From assembly GCF_001418225.1 (NCBI RefSeq), contig NZ_LIPT01000003.1, forward strand, positions 62,001 through 126,000: 64,000 nt of DNA, written 5' to 3'. A program made the position numbers and the translations under genes. The stretch is from Pannonibacter indicus (lineage in GTDB: Bacteria > Pseudomonadota > Alphaproteobacteria > Rhizobiales > Stappiaceae). The notes beneath the pieces were generated by a model. It worked only from the letters and a program-made list of their open reading frames with translations, made no database searches and was not told where the DNA came from. Every line of letters starts with the position of its first letter. Position 1 is the stretch's first letter. Shown here piece by piece: positions 8,862 through 17,591 of this stretch.

Positions 8862-9347
8862 CTAGCGCTGAACAGGCTGACCTGCGCTCGCCTTGCCCGC
8901 TGCCTGCAGTGCCATCTGGTCGCGCTGGTTGATTTGCTCGGCAGTTGTCGTGAACACATCCTTGCCATCACCGGGCAACGGTATCGCGTCACAGTCCGGC
9001 GCACAGCTGTAGCTGTAGCGCGTGTCTTTGCGCATCACTGTGACCGTGTTTTGCGATCCGGCGGTTACGGTGAGCGGCTCATCGATGATCGGCTCGGAAT
9101 TGGCGTCCAGTATGATCAGGTTGGTGGTGCCGGCTGACTTGCCGGTGACAACAACCGTATAGCGGTCATGCATTGTGACAGCCGCAAAGACAGGATTGCC
9201 TACGATGACGGTGCTTGCCGGCTGCTCGATCCGGAAGACCTTCGACTGATCCACAGGAACGGAGACGCCCTCAGCGGCAGCCAGCGCCACCGGCAGCAGA
9301 ACGGCCAGTCCAGCCAGCGGTATGAGCGAATGGGGAATGCGCGGCAT
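8862..9347 (-). CDS. Stand-alone pilus-formation N-terminal domain protein (CpaC-N like)
   Basis: 161 residues with a signal peptide (MPRIPHSLIPLAGLAVLLPVALAAAEG). The mature part matches the N-terminal domain of CpaC/RcpA secretins (VDQSKVFRIEQPASTVIVGNP, YTVVVTGKSAGTTNLIILD), the same pattern seen in the full secretin encoded at 11.6-13.0 kb (VGLGRSVVVDVAEDVADVLV). The secretin pore domain is missing; instead there is a short tail with a Cys pair (SCAPDCD) and a Gln-rich end. It is probably an auxiliary periplasmic factor of the Tad system, first gene of the minus-strand group. Confidence 0.75.
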   Translation of the reverse strand: MPRIPHSLIPLAGLAVLLPVALAAAEGVSVPVDQSKVFRIEQPASTVIVGNPVFAAVTMHDRYTVVVTGKSAGTTNLIILDANSEPIIDEPLTVTAGSQNTVTVMRKDTRYSYSCAPDCDAIPLPGDGKDVFTTTAEQINQRDQMALQAAGKASAGQPVQR

Positions 9348-9680
9348 GTCTCACTCCGTCAGGGCCGTGAAGCTCATGAATCTCGCCAATCATGACGTTT
9401 TTTGGTGAATGAAATCCTAATGCGAAGCTGCAGTTTCTAATCTTTAAAGTTCTCTGATCAGGTATCGATACTTTTGGTTATTTGGAAAGTTATAGGAAAA
9501 GTTTACCTATATAGGCATCCTCTCATTAACCAAGAAAGTAACGTCAGGATGGTTTCTGATAAACGCGGATAATTTTAACTAGATGGAAACGTGGCGGTCG
9601 TAGCGTCAGCTCAAGTTCGATCGGCCGGGAACAAGGCTGGCGGGCGGAGTTGTCAATCATGTGACTATGGAGCAAACCAG
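9348..9680. promoter_or_regulatory. Divergent control region of the pilus locus
   Basis: This 333-base AT-rich gap separates the minus-strand tadE-like group from the flp operon. It holds an inverted repeat TATAGG-N9-CCTATA at 9491-9511, and a TTAACCAAG at 9526-9534 that resembles a CtrA half-site. GGAG at 9669-9672 is the pilin ribosome-binding site, eight bases before the ATG. I see no small gene inside. CtrA control of Flp pilin is known in Caulobacter; its use here is inferred. Confidence 0.5.
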
Positions 9681-9860
9681 ATGAAGAAGCTTTTCGCACG
9701 TTTCGCCAAGGATGAATCCGGCGCAACCGCCATCGAGTATGGCCTGATCGCAGGTCTCGTGTCTGTCGTGATCGTGACGATCCTGTCGACGATGGGCGGC
9801 TCGCTGACCGCGGTGTTCACCAAGATCAACACCGCTCTGACGACTGCCAAGGGCAGCTGA
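9681..9860 (+). CDS. Flp family type IVb pilin
   Basis: 59 residues, the size of Flp/PilA major pilins. The leader MKKLFARFAKDESG ends at Gly14, followed by ATAIEYGLIAGLVSVVIVTI, with Glu at +5 and the Glu-Tyr pair typical of Flp pilins, then one hydrophobic helix and a short soluble tail. The leader should be cut by CpaA, encoded next. The start is fixed by GGAG eight bases upstream; the frame extends further 5' but that part is not pilin-like. Confidence 0.95.
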   Translation: MKKLFARFAKDESGATAIEYGLIAGLVSVVIVTILSTMGGSLTAVFTKINTALTTAKGS

Positions 9861-9989
9861 TCCACATCAGTTTTGCGCATGCCCTGGTTTCTGGACGGGG
9901 CGGGGCATGCGTCAGCTGGAGTGTCAGGCCCATCTGGCACTCGAATATGTCAGTGCCTTGCTGTTAATCCTTGAACCCGGAGGAACAGG

Positions 9990-10505
9990 ATGATTGAAGC
10001 AGCCCTTCTCGTCGTCTTTCCGGTTCTGGCCGCCTTTGCTGCCTCGTCTGATCTGTTGACCATGACGATCCCCAACAGGGTGTCTCTCCTGCTCGCCGGT
10101 GCCTTCTGCATACTGGCGGCCGCGACGGGCATGCCTGTTTCTGTGTTTGGCCTGCACCTTGCCGCAGGTGCGCTCGTGCTGTCCGTCTGTTTTGCGATGT
10201 TCGCCATGGGCTGGATGGGTGGCGGTGATGCCAAATTCGCAGCCGCCGCCGCTCTGTGGTTCGGACTTGGCCAGTCCTTGACCGAGTTCGTGCTTCTCAC
10301 CGCAATTTATGGCATGGTCCTCACTCTGGGCCTCTTGCAGCTGCGCCAGATGCCCTTCGTCCCTGAAATGCTGGGACGTCATGACTGGTCAGCCCGGCTG
10401 CTTGACCAGAAGTCCGGTATTCCCTACGGAATAGCCCTCGCAGCGGCCGCGCTGCACGTTTACCCCTCCAGTCATTGGTTCATTTTGCTCGGCAGCTGGC
10501 TCTAA
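9990..10505 (+). CDS. cpaA: Prepilin peptidase CpaA/TadV
   Basis: 171 residues, almost all membrane-embedded (about five to six helices). It has the two aspartates of aspartic type IV prepilin peptidases: Asp21 in SDLLTMTIPNR and Asp80 in GGGDAKF. It lacks the N-terminal methylase part of PilD-type enzymes, as expected for TadV/CpaA. GGAGGAACAGG directly precedes the ATG. Its substrates should be the Flp pilin just upstream and the two TadE-like proteins. Confidence 0.93.
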   Translation: MIEAALLVVFPVLAAFAASSDLLTMTIPNRVSLLLAGAFCILAAATGMPVSVFGLHLAAGALVLSVCFAMFAMGWMGGGDAKFAAAAALWFGLGQSLTEFVLLTAIYGMVLTLGLLQLRQMPFVPEMLGRHDWSARLLDQKSGIPYGIALAAAALHVYPSSHWFILLGSWL

Positions 10506-10507
10506 CC

Positions 10508-10567
10508 CGCGCGGCGTCCGGGCAAATTCAAGGCATGTTGCGTCCCGCATTCAGGGCCTTGGTATAA
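10508..10567 (+). repeat. Dispersed intergenic repeat, copy B (degenerate)
   Basis: It carries GCGGCGTC, TTCAAGGCATG, TGCGTC, GCATTC and CCTTGGTAT in the same order as copies A, D and E, with several substitutions. It lies just after the cpaA stop. Confidence 0.5.
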
Positions 10568-10636
10568 CACGCTGGCTATAGCCCTTGTTTGCCTGAATAG
10601 ACTTCTTCTGCGCCACGTTGAGGAAGTTCGTAAGGC

Positions 10637-10680
10637 GTTAAAACGGGTTAACCAACATTCCTCACCCTTGGTTAACTATG
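10637..10680. promoter_or_regulatory. Inverted repeat with TTAACC boxes upstream of cpaB
   Basis: Perfect 9-base arms GTTAACCAA (10647-10655) and TTGGTTAAC (10668-10676) enclose 12 bases; a further TTAA lies at 10638-10641. The boxes resemble CtrA half-sites (TTAACC), though the TTAA spacings are not the canonical seven bases. The site is about 75 bases before the cpaB ATG and suggests a second promoter within the pilus locus. Confidence 0.45.
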
Positions 10681-10751
10681 TTTTGACGAATTGCCTGCCA
10701 CATTAACAGCGAGCCTGCAAAGGGCTGGCCTGTGTTGGTGGATGAGTTGCG

Positions 10752-11534
10752 ATGAAACATGCAAGGCTTCTGGTGCTCGGCATCGCGATCGGCGCGGGAC
10801 TTCTCGCGGCGCGCATGGTGATGTCGTCGCGTGCTCCCGAACAGCCCGCACCGGTTCAGGCAGAGGCCGCCGCACAGCCAACGGTGCCCGTCCTAATCGT
10901 CACGCGTGACGTGAAGCCGGGCGAACTGTTGCAGTCCCATGATCTGAAATGGGTCGAATGGCCGAGAGATGTGGTGCCGGCCGGCGCGGTCACCCGCGAC
11001 CAGCAGCCTGATGCCGAGCGCTCCATGGCGGGGCAGGTTGCCAAGGCGCCACTCTACAACGGCGAACCGCTGCGCGAGCAGCGCCTGATCACCGCAGCGA
11101 ATGGCTACATGGCATCCGTGCTGCCCAAGGGCATGCGCGCTATTGCCGTTTCGGTCGAAACCGAGACGATGGCCGGTGGCTTCATTCTGCCGGGCAACAA
11201 GGTTGACGTGATCCTCACCAGAACTGTGCAGGGCAGCGTCACGAGCGCCGTTGCCGAGACGATACTGCAGAATGTGAGGGTGCTTGCCATTGACGCAGTC
11301 ATTGCCGGAGAGCGGGAAGGCAAATCTCTGCAGCCGGACCGCACGGCCACGCTGGAACTTTCCCCCGAACAGGCCGAGGTGGTGGCCCAGGCTCAGCAGC
11401 TTGGCAAAATCTCGCTGACACTGCGCAGTGCCGAGGATTCTGCTGACGATGCCGCAGACAGCGCATCGCGCCGGGACAGGGGCAGCGTCAATTTTGTCCG
11501 CTACGGCGTCTCCAGCAACGGCGCAGGACAGTGA
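10752..11534 (+). CDS. cpaB: Flp pilus assembly protein CpaB/RcpC
   Basis: 260 residues. An N-terminal membrane anchor (LLVLGIAIGAGLLAARMVM) is followed by an SAF domain (VPVLIVTRDVKPGELLQSHDLKWVEWP) and the RcpC/CpaB domain (GMRAIAVSVETETMAGGFILPGNKVDVILTR, VRVLAIDAV). CpaB is a periplasmic/inner-membrane partner of the secretin. It starts the cpaB-tadC run of closely spaced plus-strand genes. Confidence 0.92.
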   Translation: MKHARLLVLGIAIGAGLLAARMVMSSRAPEQPAPVQAEAAAQPTVPVLIVTRDVKPGELLQSHDLKWVEWPRDVVPAGAVTRDQQPDAERSMAGQVAKAPLYNGEPLREQRLITAANGYMASVLPKGMRAIAVSVETETMAGGFILPGNKVDVILTRTVQGSVTSAVAETILQNVRVLAIDAVIAGEREGKSLQPDRTATLELSPEQAEVVAQAQQLGKISLTLRSAEDSADDAADSASRRDRGSVNFVRYGVSSNGAGQ

Positions 11535-11583
11535 GGCGGCGATGCGTGTTGATGGCGGGACAGAAAACGGGAAGGAAAAGGCC

Positions 11584-13014
11584 ATGACAGGCAGATGGCT
11601 GGCCATCATGCTGATGGCGGGACAACTGGCTTTTGGTGCCTTCCTTGGCACTCCGGCGCCCGCCGTTGCCCAAGGGTTCCCGAAATCTGTCAGCATTGCT
11701 GCCGGCGAAAGGGCAGGCGAGCGTATCCTGCGTGTCGGCCTTGGCCGCTCCGTGGTGGTTGATGTCGCCGAAGATGTGGCTGATGTGCTGGTGTCGGAGC
11801 CCGAGATCGCCAATGCGACGGTGCGCAGCCGCAACCGGATCTATGTGGTGGGCAACAGGGCAGGTCAGGCAAGCGTGGTGCTTTTCGGTACCACTGGCCG
11901 CGAGATTGCAAGCTTCAGCGTGCGGGTTGAACCGGATACTTCGGACCTGAATGCCATCATCCGCAAGCTGATGCCGAACACCGATATTCGCGCAGATTCG
12001 CTCAATGGCAGCGTGGTGCTTTCCGGAACGGCGCCGAGCACGGCGGATGCCCAGAAGGCTGCCGATCTGGCCAGCCGTTTTCTTGGACAGGGCAATGGGG
12101 AGGGGGGAAGCTCCTCCAGTCAGCCGGTTCTGAACATGATCTCCGTCGGCGGCAAGGATCAGATCCAGCTCAAGGTAACCGTGGCGGAAGTGGACCGCTC
12201 GGTCATCAAGCAGCTTGGCGTCACCATGTCCGGAACGCTGTCGAGCGGCAGCTTCGGACTGGGGATCGCCAATGCGGCCAGCTTCCCCGTCAATACCGGG
12301 ATTACGTCGCAGGGCAGCCTGCTGGGTTCTTTCTCCTCCGGAGGCAACAGTTTTTCCGCGCAGATCAGGGCCTTGCAGCGTGACGGTGTCATCCGCACTC
12401 TGGCCGAACCGACGCTGACCGCCATTTCCGGTGAAAACGCCAGCTTCATTGCCGGCGGCGAGTTTCCCATCCCGGTGAGCTATGACAACGACAAGCTCGG
12501 TGTTGAATTCAAGCAGTTCGGTGTTGGCCTCGACTTCACGCCCGTTGTTCTGAACGAAGGCAATGTCAGCCTGCGCATCAAGACCGAAGTCAGCGAGCTT
12601 TCGGATGAAGGGGCTGTGACAACCAACGGCATCACGATACCGGCGATCAAGGTGCGCCGGGCGGAATCGACGGTTGAGCTTCCCTCCGGCGGCACACTGG
12701 TGATGGCGGGCCTGCTGAAGGAGAGCTACCGCCAGACCCTGAGCGGTGTGCCCGGTCTCATGCAGATCCCCGTGCTGGGGGCGCTGTTCAAGAGCCGTGA
12801 CTTCCTCCGCCAGCAGACGGAGCTGGTGGTTTTCGTCACGCCCTATGTCGTCAAGCCGGTTGCGCAGAGCGCGCTTGTCCGGCCGGACAGCAACTTTGCA
12901 CCGCCGTCGGATGGCGAGACCATTTTCTTCAATCAGCTGAACCGGGTGTTCAACACGGCCGGTGCTCCGGTGCCGGGCAGCTATCAGGGTCAGGTGGGGT
13001 TCATCTATGAATAG
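11584..13014 (+). CDS. cpaC: Flp pilus secretin CpaC/RcpA
   Basis: 476 residues from ATG 11584, chosen for its GGAAGGAAAAGG ribosome-binding site and short signal-peptide n-region; ATG 11542 is an in-frame alternative. Signal peptide ends near PAPAVAQ-G. A pilus-formation N-terminal domain (VGLGRSVVVDVAEDVADVLVSEPEIANA) and a BON-like segment come next. The secretin domain contains VAEVDRSVIKQLGV, VELPSGGTLVMAGLLKES and VPGLMQIPVLGALFKSRDF. It forms the outer-membrane channel for the Flp pilus. Confidence 0.93.
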   Translation: MTGRWLAIMLMAGQLAFGAFLGTPAPAVAQGFPKSVSIAAGERAGERILRVGLGRSVVVDVAEDVADVLVSEPEIANATVRSRNRIYVVGNRAGQASVVLFGTTGREIASFSVRVEPDTSDLNAIIRKLMPNTDIRADSLNGSVVLSGTAPSTADAQKAADLASRFLGQGNGEGGSSSSQPVLNMISVGGKDQIQLKVTVAEVDRSVIKQLGVTMSGTLSSGSFGLGIANAASFPVNTGITSQGSLLGSFSSGGNSFSAQIRALQRDGVIRTLAEPTLTAISGENASFIAGGEFPIPVSYDNDKLGVEFKQFGVGLDFTPVVLNEGNVSLRIKTEVSELSDEGAVTTNGITIPAIKVRRAESTVELPSGGTLVMAGLLKESYRQTLSGVPGLMQIPVLGALFKSRDFLRQQTELVVFVTPYVVKPVAQSALVRPDSNFAPPSDGETIFFNQLNRVFNTAGAPVPGSYQGQVGFIYE

Positions 13015-13723
13015 GGAACAAGCCAAGCGCACCTTGATGGGGAAAGCTGCCTTTCTCACTTGTGCCGCAGCGGTTCTGGCCGGCTGCCAGACCCAGCCCA
13101 CGCCCGCTGTCATGGCATCCAACGACTACCGGGTCAGGCATCCGATCATGATCACCGAGCAAGCGGAGGTTCTCGACATTCCGCTGGCGGCCTCAACCCG
13201 CAATCTTGGCCGCGATTACTCCGCCCGGATCGCCCAGTATGGTGCCGAAGCGCGCGCGTCGGGCGCGTCAACGGTCGAAGTGCTGGTGCCGTCCGGCTCG
13301 GCCAATGAGATTGCTGCAAGCACGGTGGTGCCGCAAATCCGGGCGGCGCTTGTCCAGGGCGGTGTGGCGCAGCGGAACGTGCAGGTCCGCAGCTATGGCG
13401 TCGCAGATGCGCGGATCTCGACCCCGGTCCGCTTGTCCTACGCCCGGGTGAAGGCGTCCACCGGTCCCTGTGGTACCTGGCCGGACAATATCGCCAGCAC
13501 CATCGGTCCCAACAGCGATTACTACGATTTCGGCTGCGCAACGCAGTCCAATCTTGCCGCCATGGCCGCCAATCCGGCGGACCTCATGGGTCCGCGCGCG
13601 ATTGGGGCTTCGGATCAGAACAGGCGCGGAGTTGTGCTCGAAAAGTACCGCAAGGGCGAGCAGACGGCGGCGGAATACAAGGAAGGTACCGGTGCCAATG
13701 TCTCCGGCGTAGGCAACAACTGA
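13007..13723 (+). CDS. cpaD: Pilus assembly lipoprotein CpaD
   Basis: 238 residues; the ATG overlaps the cpaC stop by eight bases. A lipobox VLAGC puts the lipidated cysteine at residue 27. The body matches CpaD: a peptidoglycan-associated-like fold with VEVLVPSGSANEIAAST, a CGTWP motif and YYDFGCATQSNLAAMAANP(ADL). It is thought to help the secretin assemble. Translational coupling with cpaC is likely. Confidence 0.92.
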   Translation: MNREQAKRTLMGKAAFLTCAAAVLAGCQTQPTPAVMASNDYRVRHPIMITEQAEVLDIPLAASTRNLGRDYSARIAQYGAEARASGASTVEVLVPSGSANEIAASTVVPQIRAALVQGGVAQRNVQVRSYGVADARISTPVRLSYARVKASTGPCGTWPDNIASTIGPNSDYYDFGCATQSNLAAMAANPADLMGPRAIGASDQNRRGVVLEKYRKGEQTAAEYKEGTGANVSGVGNN

Positions 13724-13744
13724 GGGCATGGCGAGGAGGGCGGC

Positions 13745-15037
13745 ATGAGCAATGCAAGCGGCCAGAATTGGGTCATGCAGGAACCGGAAGACGGCTATGC
13801 CAGCGAGGCATCCCACAAGCCTGTGCCGGATATCCGCCCGGTGCCGCGCATTTCCGTACAGGCCTTCTGCATGGACGCGGAGACGGCGCGCACCATCGAG
13901 GCTGCCGGTGAAGACCGCCGCATGACCAAGGCACACCTGAAGGTGCACATGGGTGGCATCCAGGCGGCAATCGAGCATTTTTCACAGGCTCCGACGCCAA
14001 ATCTGATCATCATCGAATGCGGTGCGAGCCAGCAGAGCCTTGTCGCGGATCTGGACCGGCTGGCCGAGTATTGTGATACCGGCACCAAGGTGATCGTCAT
14101 CGGGCGCATCAATGATGTGGCACTCTACCGTGACCTGATCCAGCGTGGTGTCAGCGAGTATCTCGTGGCCCCTGTCTCGATCCTGCAGGTCATCGGTGCC
14201 GTCGGCTCGCTCTACAGCGATCCCCAGTCCGAGCCGCTGGGCCGGACGATGGCCTTTTTCGGGGTCAAGGGAGGATGCGGGTCCTCGACCCTGTCTCACA
14301 ATGTGGCCTGGAGCCTGGCCCGTGCCTTCGGCAGCGAAGTTGTGCTGGCTGACCTTGACCTGCCGTTCGGGACGGCCGGTCTTGACTACAATCAGGACCC
14401 GCTCCAGGGGGTCTATGAAGCCGTCTCCGCGCCAGAGCGGCTGGATGAGACCTTTCTTGACCGCATCCTGTCGCGCTGCACGGATCACCTCAGTCTGCTG
14501 GCTGCACCCGCATCGCTGGAGCGCGGCTACGATTACTCAGAGACCTCGTTTGATCCGCTGGTGGATGTGATGCGGCAGGGCACGCCTGCCATTGTGCTGG
14601 ATCTGCCTCATGCCTGGAACAACTGGGTCCGTCATCTGCTGCAGATTTCCGACGATGTTGTGATGGTGGCCGAACCGGACCTCGCAAACCTGCGCAATGC
14701 CAAGAACCTGGTCGATACGCTGCGGCAGATGCGCCCCAACGACCATCCGCCCCATCTTGTGCTCAACAGGGTCGGCATGCCGAAGCGGCCTGAAATCAAG
14801 CCGGAAGAATTTGCCAAGGCGCTCAATCTCCCGGTTCTGGCAGCCATTCCCTTTGATCCGCATCTGTTCGGAACCGCGGCCAACAACGGCCAGATGATTG
14901 GTGAACTGGATTCCCGCCACGCGGTGAATGACCTGATTTCGCAGATCGCCCATACCGTGTCGGGCCGGGGTGAAATCAAACGGGGCCGGCGCTCGCCGGT
15001 GGCGGCCCTTATGGATCTGCTCAGGAAGGGCAAGTAA
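13745..15037 (+). CDS. cpaE: Pilus assembly ATPase-like protein CpaE/TadZ
   Basis: 430 residues. Residues 35-155 form a receiver-like domain (VIVIGRINDVALYRDLIQRG, SEYLVAPVS). A ParA/MinD-type domain follows with FFGVKGGCGSSTLSHNVA (171-188). The deviant Walker A lacks the lysine normally seen in GKT/GKS, as is common in CpaE, so ATP hydrolysis may be weak. CpaE localises the Tad machine to a cell pole. GAGGAGGG precedes the start. Confidence 0.92.
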   Translation: MSNASGQNWVMQEPEDGYASEASHKPVPDIRPVPRISVQAFCMDAETARTIEAAGEDRRMTKAHLKVHMGGIQAAIEHFSQAPTPNLIIIECGASQQSLVADLDRLAEYCDTGTKVIVIGRINDVALYRDLIQRGVSEYLVAPVSILQVIGAVGSLYSDPQSEPLGRTMAFFGVKGGCGSSTLSHNVAWSLARAFGSEVVLADLDLPFGTAGLDYNQDPLQGVYEAVSAPERLDETFLDRILSRCTDHLSLLAAPASLERGYDYSETSFDPLVDVMRQGTPAIVLDLPHAWNNWVRHLLQISDDVVMVAEPDLANLRNAKNLVDTLRQMRPNDHPPHLVLNRVGMPKRPEIKPEEFAKALNLPVLAAIPFDPHLFGTAANNGQMIGELDSRHAVNDLISQIAHTVSGRGEIKRGRRSPVAALMDLLRKGK

Positions 15038-15069
15038 TGGCCTGAGAGCCGCAGGAGCAAGAGCTGCAG

Positions 15070-16560
15070 ATGTTTGGCAGGCGCGGTACACCCACAAGCG
15101 GAACGGAGCAGGGCGGTCAGATCCGTCCGGCGGCACCGGTTTCGCGTGCACCGGATCAGGCTGCTCAGCTGATCAATGATCTGCGGGATGTTCCAGCTGC
15201 GGCTGCAAGACCTGCTGCGCCGGCGTCTCCTCCGCCAGCAGAGCCGCCGGCAGAAGACCGCCTGCGAAAGCGCTCACCTGAATATTACGCCACGAAGGCA
15301 GCCATTTTCAGCGCACTCGTTGAGGCGATCGATCTGTCGCAGCTGAGCCGCCTCGGGCCGGAAGATGCGCGCGATGAAATCCGCGATGTGGTGAATGACA
15401 TCATCGCGCTGAAGAACGTGGTCATGTCCATTTCCGAGCAGGAAGACCTGCTGGAGGACATTTGTAACGACGTTCTGGGCTACGGGCCGCTGGAGCCGTT
15501 GCTGGCACGTGACGACATTGCCGACATCATGGTCAATGGCGCCCATACGGTCTACATCGAAACCGGCGGCAAGATGCAGAAAACGGGCATTACCTTCCGC
15601 GACAATGCGCAGCTGATGAACATCTGCCAGCGCATCGTCAGCCAGGTGGGCCGCCGTGTCGATGAATCGAGTCCGATCTGCGACGCCCGCCTGCCGGATG
15701 GCTCGCGCGTCAACGTCATTGCCCCGCCGCTTGCCATTGACGGGCCGGCGCTGACCATCCGTAAGTTCAAGCGCGACAAGCTGACGCTCGACCAGCTTGT
15801 CCGCTATGGATCGATCTCGGCGGAAGGCGCTGTGGTGCTGCAGATCATCGGCCGCTCGCGCTGCAACGTGCTGGTCTCGGGGGGCACGGGCTCTGGCAAG
15901 ACGACGCTGCTGAACTGTCTCACCGCCTATATCGACACGTCCGAACGCATCATCACATGCGAAGACTCTGCCGAACTGCAGCTGCAGCAGCCCCATGTGG
16001 TCCGGCTGGAAACCCGGCCGCCGAACCTCGAAGGTGAAGGCGAAATCACCATGCGTGATCTCGTCCGGAACTGCCTGCGCATGCGCCCGGAACGCATCAT
16101 TGTCGGCGAAGTGCGCGGACCGGAGGCTTTCGATCTGCTGCAGGCCATGAACACCGGTCATGACGGCTCGATGGGCACGCTGCACGCCAACTCGCCGCGT
16201 GAAGCCCTGTCGCGTCTTGAGTCGATGATCACCATGGGCGGCTTCTCGCTGCCCTCCAAAACCCTGCGAGAGATGATCGTGTCCTCCGTCGACGTGGTCG
16301 TGCAGGCCGCACGCCTGCGTGACGGTTCCCGCCGTATCACCCACGTCACCGAGGTGATGGGCATGGAAGGCGATGTGATCATCACGCAGGACATCTTCCT
16401 GTACGACATCCTGGGCGAAGATGCGCAGGGCCGCATTATCGGCCGCCACCGGTCCACTGGCATTGGCCGTCCGCGGTTCTGGGACCGTGCCCGTTATTAC
16501 GGTGAGGAACAGCGGCTGGCTGCGGCACTTGATGCCTCCGAAGCGCCGGAGATGGGCTGA
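15070..16560 (+). CDS. cpaF: Pilus assembly motor ATPase CpaF/TadA
   Basis: 496 residues; a secretion ATPase of the PilB/VirB11 superfamily that powers Flp pilus extension from the cytosolic face. A proline/alanine-rich variable start (to about residue 68) precedes the N-terminal domain. Walker [10 protein letters not shown] is at 271-279, with the Asp box [11 protein letters not shown], Walker [20 protein letters not shown] and the His box [11 protein letters not shown] downstream. The stop overlaps the tadB ATG by one base. Confidence 0.95.
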   Translation: MFGRRGTPTSGTEQGGQIRPAAPVSRAPDQAAQLINDLRDVPAAAARPAAPASPPPAEPPAEDRLRKRSPEYYATKAAIFSALVEAIDLSQLSRLGPEDARDEIRDVVNDIIALKNVVMSISEQEDLLEDICNDVLGYGPLEPLLARDDIADIMVNGAHTVYIETGGKMQKTGITFRDNAQLMNICQRIVSQVGRRVDESSPICDARLPDGSRVNVIAPPLAIDGPALTIRKFKRDKLTLDQLVRYGSISAEGAVVLQIIGRSRCNVLVSGGTGSGKTTLLNCLTAYIDTSERIITCEDSAELQLQQPHVVRLETRPPNLEGEGEITMRDLVRNCLRMRPERIIVGEVRGPEAFDLLQAMNTGHDGSMGTLHANSPREALSRLESMITMGGFSLPSKTLREMIVSSVDVVVQAARLRDGSRRITHVTEVMGMEGDVIITQDIFLYDILGEDAQGRIIGRHRSTGIGRPRFWDRARYYGEEQRLAAALDASEAPEMG

Positions 16561-17582
16561 TGGAGATCTTTGGCATCACCCTGAGCCCGGAGACGGCCAA
16601 TCTGGCGGCAGCGCTGCTTGTTGCCTTCAGCATCGGAGGTATCCTCTATGTGCTGCTGGAGCCGCTGCTCAACGGATCGCGCAAGAGCAAGGAGCGCCTT
16701 GAGACCATCGCGGCGCGGGACGTGATTGCTGCCGACCGCCGTCCGCAGCGCGACGCGGACCGGCGCCGCAAATCGGTGCAGGACCAGCTCAAGGAATTCG
16801 AGGACAAGCAGAAGGCGCGGCAGAAGAAAGCCAGCAGCCTGACGCTTGCCGCGCGGATGGAACAGGCGGGGCTCGACTGGGAGCGCAAGCATTTCCTGTA
16901 TTTCAGCGCCGCATGCGCCGCAGTTTTGCTGTTCCTGGGGCTGATCATCTCAGGTGGATCGCTGCTGATCGCCCTGGCTCTCGGCTTTGCCGGCGCTCTG
17001 GGCGTGCCGCGCTTCTATCTCAACATGCGGCGCAAACGGCGCCTGAACAACTTCATCGACGAGTTGCCCAACGCCGTGGACATTATTGTGCGCGGCGTCC
17101 GGGCCGGGCTTCCGTTGACAGACTGCATCCGCATTGTGGCCGCGGAATCGCGGGAACCGGTGGCGACCGAGTTCCGCAAGATCGTCGAGGCCCAGGTCAT
17201 GGGCATATCCTTGACGGATGCCGTTGCCCGTTTGCCGGACCGTATTCCTTTGCCGGAAGCCAACTTCTTTGCGATCGTCGTTGCCATTCAGCAGCAGGCC
17301 GGTGGCGGTCTGTCTGAGGCACTCAGCAATCTCGCCAGGGTTCTGCGCAGCCGCAAGGCGCTGAAAGGCAAGATCAAGGCTCTTAGCGCGGAGGCTAAAT
17401 CATCCGCGGCCATTATCGGTTCTTTGCCGATTATCGTTACACTGATCCTTTATACGGTTGCTCCAAAATACATCATTCTTCTCTTCACCACGACAGGGGG
17501 GCATTACATTCTTGCGGGCAGCGCTGTCTGGATGCTCATCGGAGTGCTCGTCATGCGCAAAATGATCAATTTCGATTTCTAG
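16560..17582 (+). CDS. tadB: Type II secretion F family protein TadB
   Basis: 340 residues. An N-terminal helix, a basic cytosolic stretch with several Lys/Arg, paired membrane segments near residue 120 and the T2SSF domain (NFIDELPNAVDIIVRGVRAGLPLTDCIRIVAAE) match TadB. The C-terminal membrane segments include LPIIVTLILYTVAPKYIILLF. It forms the inner-membrane platform with TadC; the start overlaps cpaF as TGATG. Confidence 0.93.
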   Translation: MEIFGITLSPETANLAAALLVAFSIGGILYVLLEPLLNGSRKSKERLETIAARDVIAADRRPQRDADRRRKSVQDQLKEFEDKQKARQKKASSLTLAARMEQAGLDWERKHFLYFSAACAAVLLFLGLIISGGSLLIALALGFAGALGVPRFYLNMRRKRRLNNFIDELPNAVDIIVRGVRAGLPLTDCIRIVAAESREPVATEFRKIVEAQVMGISLTDAVARLPDRIPLPEANFFAIVVAIQQQAGGGLSEALSNLARVLRSRKALKGKIKALSAEAKSSAAIIGSLPIIVTLILYTVAPKYIILLFTTTGGHYILAGSAVWMLIGVLVMRKMINFDF

Positions 17583-17591
17583 GGGGGGGGC

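Noticed and set aside
11488-13122. A 544-codon minus-strand open frame
   Set aside because: Antisense to cpaC, a clear secretin gene in a co-directional operon.
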